From assembly GCF_000931465.1 (NCBI RefSeq), contig NZ_CP010892.1:3557388-3621387 (forward strand): a DNA stretch of 64,000 nt, given 5' to 3'. The stretch comes from Pseudomonas sp. MRSN 12121. Lineage in GTDB: Bacteria > Pseudomonadota > Gammaproteobacteria > Pseudomonadales > Pseudomonadaceae. Every line of letters begins with the position of its first letter. Position 1 is the stretch's first letter. This document shows positions 60,160 through 64,000 of this stretch, piece after piece. The notes under the pieces were generated by a model, which was given only the letters and a program-made list of their open reading frames with translations, was not told the DNA's origin and did not search any database. Position numbers and translations under genes: made by a program.

Positions 60160-60492
60160 ATGGCTAGAGCAGCAATCAACGTTCTCGGTGCAACTGGTGC
60201 GACTTATGACCTCGTTTCTCTGGGGGGAAGTGAGGTTTTTTCGTCGCGAGTATCGACCGGGGTTTATCGGATTACAGGGTGTCTCGGTCTCGTTCCATTT
60301 CCGCCCGTTGATGAGGGCTGGGGCTACACCATCAACCAGGTCGATGATGGTGTGGACGTAGAGACGGATTTTGCTGAGGGTGTGCTGACAGTGAAGATCA
60401 CAAAGGGCGGTCAGCCTTACGATCTCAAGCACATGATCACGCTTCACATTCTGGTGCCTGACGCGGCGACTGAACCAGGCAGTCTGATTTGA
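60160..60492 (+). CDS. Fibre-associated phage protein of unknown function
   Basis: This protein of 110 residues begins two bases past the fibre stop. It is beta-rich (FSSRVSTGVYRITGCLGLVPFPPVDEGWGYTINQVDDGVDVETDF) and ends PDAATEPGSLI. Proteins in this position often assist fibre folding or sit at the fibre tip. No family is recognised. It is the last phage gene. Confidence 0.6.
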   Translation: MARAAINVLGATGATYDLVSLGGSEVFSSRVSTGVYRITGCLGLVPFPPVDEGWGYTINQVDDGVDVETDFAEGVLTVKITKGGQPYDLKHMITLHILVPDAATEPGSLI

Positions 60493-60499
60493 AATTCTG

Positions 60500-60514
60500 T
60501 TGCACTCAGTGCAA
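60500..60514. repeat. Palindrome near the right prophage end
   Basis: TTGCACTCAGTGCAA is a perfect 7+1+7 palindrome between the last phage gene and the right terminal repeat. It may be an additional protein-binding site. Confidence 0.45.
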
Positions 60515-60528
60515 AAGAATCGAAGGCC

Positions 60529-60539
60529 ATTTATCTCAC
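60529..60539 (-). repeat. Prophage right terminal inverted repeat
   Basis: ATTTATCTCAC is the exact inverse of GTGAGATAAAT at 26060-26070. With the next A, the right end reads TGTGAGATAAAT from outside, consistent with the TG...CA ends of Mu-type elements. Confidence 0.55.
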
Positions 60540-60543
60540 ATCA

Positions 60544-60564
60544 GGGCGCGGATTTTTCGCGCCC
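60544..60564. terminator. Hairpin just outside the right prophage end
   Basis: GGGCGCG and CGCGCCC flank GATTTTT. It lies four bases outside the inferred phage end and might terminate outward transcription, or it may be host sequence. Confidence 0.45.
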
Positions 60565-60608
60565 GGCATCATCCTGGAACCGGGGGTGGATCCGTTGATC
60601 GCAAAGGC

Positions 60609-60629
60609 CCCCGGCGCACCGCGCCGGGG
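60609..60629. terminator. Terminator of the deacetylase gene
   Basis: CCCCGGCGC and GCGCCGGGG form a 9-bp stem with a 3-nt loop, followed on the minus strand by CCTTT. It lies 83 bp beyond the stop of the leftward deacetylase gene. Confidence 0.6.
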
Positions 60630-60711
60630 TCTCCATACGACTGTGAAAAGCCGCGATGATTCCCCGCCGGCAAGCGCCGCGCGGCCTCGGCGGATCGACG
60701 GTAGCCGGCGC

Positions 60712-61611
60712 TCAATGGCCGTTGGCGTCCCACAGCCAGTTCCACAAGCCCGGCAGGCGCACCGGCTGTTCGCTGCTGCGCACGGTACGCGCCAGGATGG
60801 CGCGCTGGAGGGCCAGGGTGTCGTCGTAGAACGGCTTCGGCGCGGTAGCCAGGCCCGTGGCCCTGGCGCTGTCCAGCAGGATCTGCAGGTACTCCCGGGT
60901 ATGCCGCGCGGTGTAGCGATTGAGGTCGTGGAAGGTCACCACCACCGGAATCGCCCCGTCCACCGTCGGCAACTCGCCTCGGGCGATGCGTTCACGGACC
61001 TCCGACAGCTGGCGCAGCATATTGGCCCGGCGCCGCGGGCTGGCGGTGAAGCCCCAGACCTTGCCGTCGTTGGCGCTGAGGTCGGTCAACAATACCTGCA
61101 GGCCATGTCGTTGATAGGCGGCGAAGGTGCGCTTGTCGTAGTTCCAGAATGGCGGGCGCACCAGGATCGGCGGCACGCCGCTGATCAGGGCGATGTCGGC
61201 GCTGCCGCGGTTCAGGGACGCATCCAGCTCCCGCGGTTCCAGCGAACGATGGTTGGTGTGCCAGTGCGTGGCGGTGTGAAAGCCCAGCAGATGCCCCTCA
61301 CGATGCTCGCGCGCCATCAGCGCGCGGCCGATGTCGCTGGCGCCGGCCCGCGGGGCGCCGGTCTGGACGAAGAACAGCGCCTTGATCGCCGGTTGCAACG
61401 GGTTGTCGAGCAGGTCGTCGAGCACGCGCTCGGTGGGGTTGTAGAAACTGGAAGCGCTGGGGCCGTCGTCAAAGGTCAGCAGAAAGCGGATCGGCGCCTG
61501 GGCGCGCAGGCGTTGCTCGGTCTGCGCGGTCAACTCGATGGGCGCGCCGATGCAGCCGGCCAGGCCGACGGCCAGCAGCCCTATACAGAAAACCTTGAAG
61601 CCTTGTTTCAT
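60712..61611 (-). CDS. Polysaccharide deacetylase-family lipoprotein
   Basis: This protein of 299 residues has a lipoprotein signal (FCIGLLAVGLAGC, lipobox LAGC). The NodB-type part has the metal/catalytic Asp motif LTFDDGPSAS (about 45-53), HTATHWHTNH (metal-binding His) and the RPPFWNYDKRT motif, ending with VVVTFHDLNRYTARHTREYL. It should deacetylate a cell-surface glycan at the outer membrane. The start at 61611 has AGGG seven bases upstream. It appears to stand alone. Confidence 0.82.
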   Translation of the reverse strand: MKQGFKVFCIGLLAVGLAGCIGAPIELTAQTEQRLRAQAPIRFLLTFDDGPSASSFYNPTERVLDDLLDNPLQPAIKALFFVQTGAPRAGASDIGRALMAREHREGHLLGFHTATHWHTNHRSLEPRELDASLNRGSADIALISGVPPILVRPPFWNYDKRTFAAYQRHGLQVLLTDLSANDGKVWGFTASPRRRANMLRQLSEVRERIARGELPTVDGAIPVVVTFHDLNRYTARHTREYLQILLDSARATGLATAPKPFYDDTLALQRAILARTVRSSEQPVRLPGLWNWLWDANGH

Positions 61612-61769
61612 GTCTTGCCCTGGGCCGACCGTTGCGGTCGTCACGTCAATGGCAAAATCCCTCGCCCATGGGTCCCTCGCCCGGCACACAAGGCGTCGGG
61701 CACTGCTTGGAGGGGCAACGGCGCTTTTGGTTCCGGAGGCCCCACACCGGGCTCAACAGGCCGGACGCA

Positions 61770-62456
61770 TCACCCGCGGCCGCCCTCACATGGCCGCTCC
61801 CAGGCGCGCTGCAACAGCTCAATCACCTCGGCGTCCTCGGTCTGGGCAAAGTCCACATAACCCTGGCCGATCGACACGAACCACAGCGGCGTGATCAGGC
61901 ACACCAGCTCGTCGACCTCGAAGCTCAGGGTGTCGACGGTTTCCTGCGGCGCCAGGGGCACGGCGACCACGATCCGCGCCGGATGCTGCGCCCGCGCGGC
62001 CTGTACCGCAGCGTGCATCGAGGCGCCGGTGGCCAGCCCGTCGTCCACCAGGATCAGCACCTGGCCGCGCAGCTCCGGCGCGGCGCGGGTGGCGCGATAG
62101 GTTCGCTCGCGGCGCTGCAATTCCCGGGTTTCGCGCTGGGTCGCCGCCTGGAGCGCAGCATCGTCGATGCGATGGCTGCCCAGCACGTCCTGGTTGAGGA
62201 TGCGCACCCCGCCGCTGGCGATCGCGCCCATCGCCAGCTCTTCATGGCCGGGTACACCGAGCTTGCGCACCAGCATCAGGTCCAGCCGCACATCCAGGGC
62301 CCGGGCGATTTCCCAGGCCACCGGCACCCCGCCGCGCGGCAACGCCAGCACCAGCACGTCGGGCCGCCCGCGGTATTTGTCCAGCGCGGCGACCAGCCCC
62401 TGCCCGGCCGCCCGGCGGTCGCGCAGGGTCATCTGCAAGGATGGATAGTCACTCAT
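61770..62456 (-). CDS. Phosphoribosyltransferase
   Basis: This protein of 228 residues has the PRPP-binding signature VLILVDDGLATGASMHAAV (about 135-153), plus ALPRGGVPVAWEIARALDV near the N-terminus and VRKLGVPGHEELAMGAIA, as in the broad phosphoribosyltransferase group often next to universal stress proteins in Pseudomonas. The substrate is not known. It starts 21 bases past the stop of the universal stress gene, so they form an operon. Confidence 0.82.
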   Translation of the reverse strand: MSDYPSLQMTLRDRRAAGQGLVAALDKYRGRPDVLVLALPRGGVPVAWEIARALDVRLDLMLVRKLGVPGHEELAMGAIASGGVRILNQDVLGSHRIDDAALQAATQRETRELQRRERTYRATRAAPELRGQVLILVDDGLATGASMHAAVQAARAQHPARIVVAVPLAPQETVDTLSFEVDELVCLITPLWFVSIGQGYVDFAQTEDAEVIELLQRAWERPCEGGRG

Positions 62457-62477
62457 GTCGTTACCTCCCCTGCCCGA

Positions 62478-63368
62478 CTACAACGCCAGCAGGCTGCAGG
62501 GCACCTGATACAAGGCGTGTTCGGTAGTGCTGCCCACCAGCTTTTCCAGGCCCTGGCGATGCACCCGGCCCATGACCAGCACATCTGCCTGCTGCTCGGC
62601 GACGAACCGGGCCAGCACCGTAACCGGCTGGCCGAGAATGAAATGCCGACGCTCCTGGGGCACGCCGTAGCGCTCGGCGAGTTCGAGGAAGGCCCGCTCC
62701 AGGGTCGTGCGCAATTCGTGCGTCAGGTCCGCCAGCGTCAGCCCGCCGCCCCCGGCATCGCCCAGGTAGACCGACGACACGTCGCAGGCATGTAGCAGGT
62801 GCAGTTCGGCATCGCATTGCAGGGCCAGACTGTTGGCTGCATCGATGATCCGTTCGTTGAGCCCGTTGTGCCGGGACTCCGGCCGCGACGGGTCGACCGC
62901 CGCCACCACCTTGCGCGGCAAGGCATGGCCCTCGCGGCCCACCAGGTACAGCGGCACCGGACACTGGCGCAGCAGGTGCCAGTCCATGGGGGTGAGAAAG
63001 GCGCGTTTCAGCGCCGGTTCGTGCTGCACATCCTTAATCAGCAGGTCGGGTTCGAGTTCGGCGACGTGCTGCAGGATTTCCTCCAGCAGGTCGTCGGCCC
63101 AGGCCACCTCGCCGCTGACCGTGACGCCCTGGCCACGCAAGCGCTGCACCTGTTCCTGCAACCAGTGCCGGTGCTCCAGGCGATGACGCTCGCGGGCCTC
63201 GGCGCCGGTCTTGTGGTCGAACAGGGCAAGAATCGCTGCCGGCTTGAGCAAGGCGGCGATATGCAGGGCCGCGCCGCTGGCCCTGGCCAGGGCGGCGGCG
63301 CGCAGGATCGCGGGGGAGTGCCGGGCTGCCGGGTCGATGACCAGCAGCAGGCGTTGGTACTGGCTCAT
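62478..63368 (-). CDS. Tandem universal stress protein
   Basis: This protein of 296 residues has two UspA domains (about 4-140 and 150-296). The first opens QYQRLLLVIDPAARHSPAILRAAALAR. The second, from about KVVAAVDPSRPE, ends with VLMGRVHRQGLEKLVGSTTEHALYQVPCSLL, which keeps the G-x2-G-x9-G(S/T) ATP-binding loop in part. The start at 63368 has GGAGGTGCGCC upstream. It is followed by the phosphoribosyltransferase gene. Confidence 0.85.
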   Translation of the reverse strand: MSQYQRLLLVIDPAARHSPAILRAAALARASGAALHIAALLKPAAILALFDHKTGAEARERHRLEHRHWLQEQVQRLRGQGVTVSGEVAWADDLLEEILQHVAELEPDLLIKDVQHEPALKRAFLTPMDWHLLRQCPVPLYLVGREGHALPRKVVAAVDPSRPESRHNGLNERIIDAANSLALQCDAELHLLHACDVSSVYLGDAGGGGLTLADLTHELRTTLERAFLELAERYGVPQERRHFILGQPVTVLARFVAEQQADVLVMGRVHRQGLEKLVGSTTEHALYQVPCSLLAL

Positions 63369-63508
63369 GGCGCACCTCCAGATTGGCTGGACGCCCACGC
63401 CGGCCCCGGGTGCCTGGCGGGCCTGTGGCTCGCGGGCAGCCGTGCGTCAACACCGGAACGCGCCAGCCTGACTTCAGATCGTTCACTGACAATGCGCCCG
63501 CCATGGCC

Positions 63509-64000
63509 TTACGGCAAGTGCGTCCAGCGTCGATGCAGGCCGCGGGCCAGGCTGTCCAGGGCAAAGCCCAGGGCGCCGATCAGCAGCACCATGGCCATCA
63601 GTTCCGAGTAGGCCAGGCGGTCGCGGGTGTCGAGGATGAAATAGCCCAGGCCGGCGCTGACGCCGAGCATTTCGCAGGGCACCAGGACGATCCACAGAAT
63701 GCCGATGGCCAGTCGCACGCCAGTCAGCACATGGCCGAGCACACCGGGCAGGATCACCCTGCACAGGGTTTCCCAGCCGGTGGCGCTGAGGCTGCGGCTC
63801 AGTTGCAGCCAGCGCGGGTCGAGCTGGCGCACCCCGGCCGCAGTGTTGAGCAGGATCGGCCAGACCGCGGCGAAGGCCAGCAGGAAGTAGATCGGCCGGT
63901 CCCCGACCCCCATCAGCATCACCACCACCGGCATCCACGACAGCGGCGAGATCATCCGCAGGAACTGGAACGCCGGGGTGGTGGCCGCCTCCAGGCGGCG
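63509..64000 (-). CDS. ABC transporter permease (nitrate/sulfonate/taurine type), C-terminal part
   Basis: The last 163 codons of a permease reach the right edge of the window. The conserved EAA loop is GWETLCRVILPGVLGHVLTGVRLAIGILWIVLVPCEMLG. Hydrophobic helices include MISPLSWMPVVVMLMGVG and YFLLAFAAVWPILLN. It resembles SsuC/NrtB permeases. The gene starts outside the window, so its operon partners cannot be seen. Confidence 0.8.
   Translation of the reverse strand, partial: RRLEAATTPAFQFLRMISPLSWMPVVVMLMGVGDRPIYFLLAFAAVWPILLNTAAGVRQLDPRWLQLSRSLSATGWETLCRVILPGVLGHVLTGVRLAIGILWIVLVPCEMLGVSAGLGYFILDTRDRLAYSELMAMVLLIGALGFALDSLARGLHRRWTHLP

Larger units (their letters stand above)
26059..60540. 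mobile_element. Mu-like (B3-type layout) transposable prophage
   Basis: This is a complete module set: divergent repressor/early region, DDE transposase plus MuB-like ATPase, GemA, Mor/C activator, lysis, Mu-type head, contractile tail, baseplate and tail fibre. There is no tyrosine or serine integrase and no tRNA target, as expected for a transposing phage. Early genes run leftward and late genes rightward. The ends are placed by the inverted repeat GTGAGATAAAT at 26060-26070 and 60529-60539. The right end reads TGTGAGAT... from outside in; the left edge could instead be at 26082 (TGTGAGGTAAAC). No exact 5-bp target duplication was found. Confidence 0.85.

Noticed and set aside
26059..60540. 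Integrase-type attachment at a tRNA
   Set aside because: No tRNA, no integrase and no long direct repeats at the ends; the DDE transposase and short inverted ends explain insertion.

Overview
The window is GC-rich Pseudomonas-type chromosome, most likely from the P. fluorescens/P. chlororaphis group. This is inferred from an achromobactin-type siderophore locus, an OprD-family porin, a gamma-glutamyl-putrescine pathway, a PlcN-type phospholipase C and REP-like 'tgtagccgctg' repeats. The species was not tested. The window is interrupted by a complete-looking Mu-like (B3-type layout) transposable prophage of about 34.5 kb.

Host left part (1-26037). A siderophore locus comes first: acsD (partial) and acsF, with a Fur-type box before acsF, then a TonB-dependent receptor with a signalling domain, a FecR anti-sigma factor and a FecI sigma factor. 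Next are a tandem array of REP-like doublets (6532-7060), plcN with a possible Pho box, and a large membrane-anchored patatin-like protein. An AraC regulator diverges from a polyamine module of gamma-glutamylputrescine synthetase, a PotF-like binding protein and a gamma-glutamylputrescine oxidase. After a secreted NTF2-like protein comes a four-gene signalling operon (NarL-type kinase, LuxR-type regulator, CHASE3/PAS hybrid kinase, lone receiver) whose genes are joined by ATGA overlaps. It is followed by an OprD porin, a DUF1624-type membrane acyltransferase and a very charged small lipoprotein.

Prophage (about 26059-60540). A leftward early operon runs from 34418 to 26235: Ner-like protein, winged-helix protein, DUF3102 protein, DDE transposase, MuB-like ATPase, several small proteins, GemA and a Mor/C activator. 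It diverges from an XRE repressor at 34586. The early promoter is TTGACA-N17-CATTAT and its spacer is filled by a repressor-type palindrome. Two AT-richer membrane-anchored genes follow the repressor and look like lysogenic cargo. The rightward late genes encode lysis (endolysin, holin, nested Rz/Rz1), packaging and head (DUF2730, gp27, gp28, gp29, gpF, gpG, protease/scaffold, capsid), a contractile tail (sheath, tube, chaperones, tape measure, gpU, gpX, gpD), a baseplate (gpV, gpW, gpJ, gpI) and a tail fibre.

The most striking signal is a 19-bp motif, CTTTAAACTCGATTAAAAG. It occurs four times, always in a gap before a late gene block, and each copy is followed after exactly 20 nt by a -10-like hexamer. 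This matches the geometry of Mu late promoters driven by a Mor/C dimer, and the prophage carries one Mor/C-like gene as the last early gene. The chain would be: repressor off, early operon on, Mor/C made last, then four late operons switched on together.

Host right part (60541-64000). All genes are leftward: a polysaccharide-deacetylase lipoprotein, a phosphoribosyltransferase, a tandem universal stress protein and a partial ABC transporter permease. No tRNA, rRNA or CRISPR array was seen.
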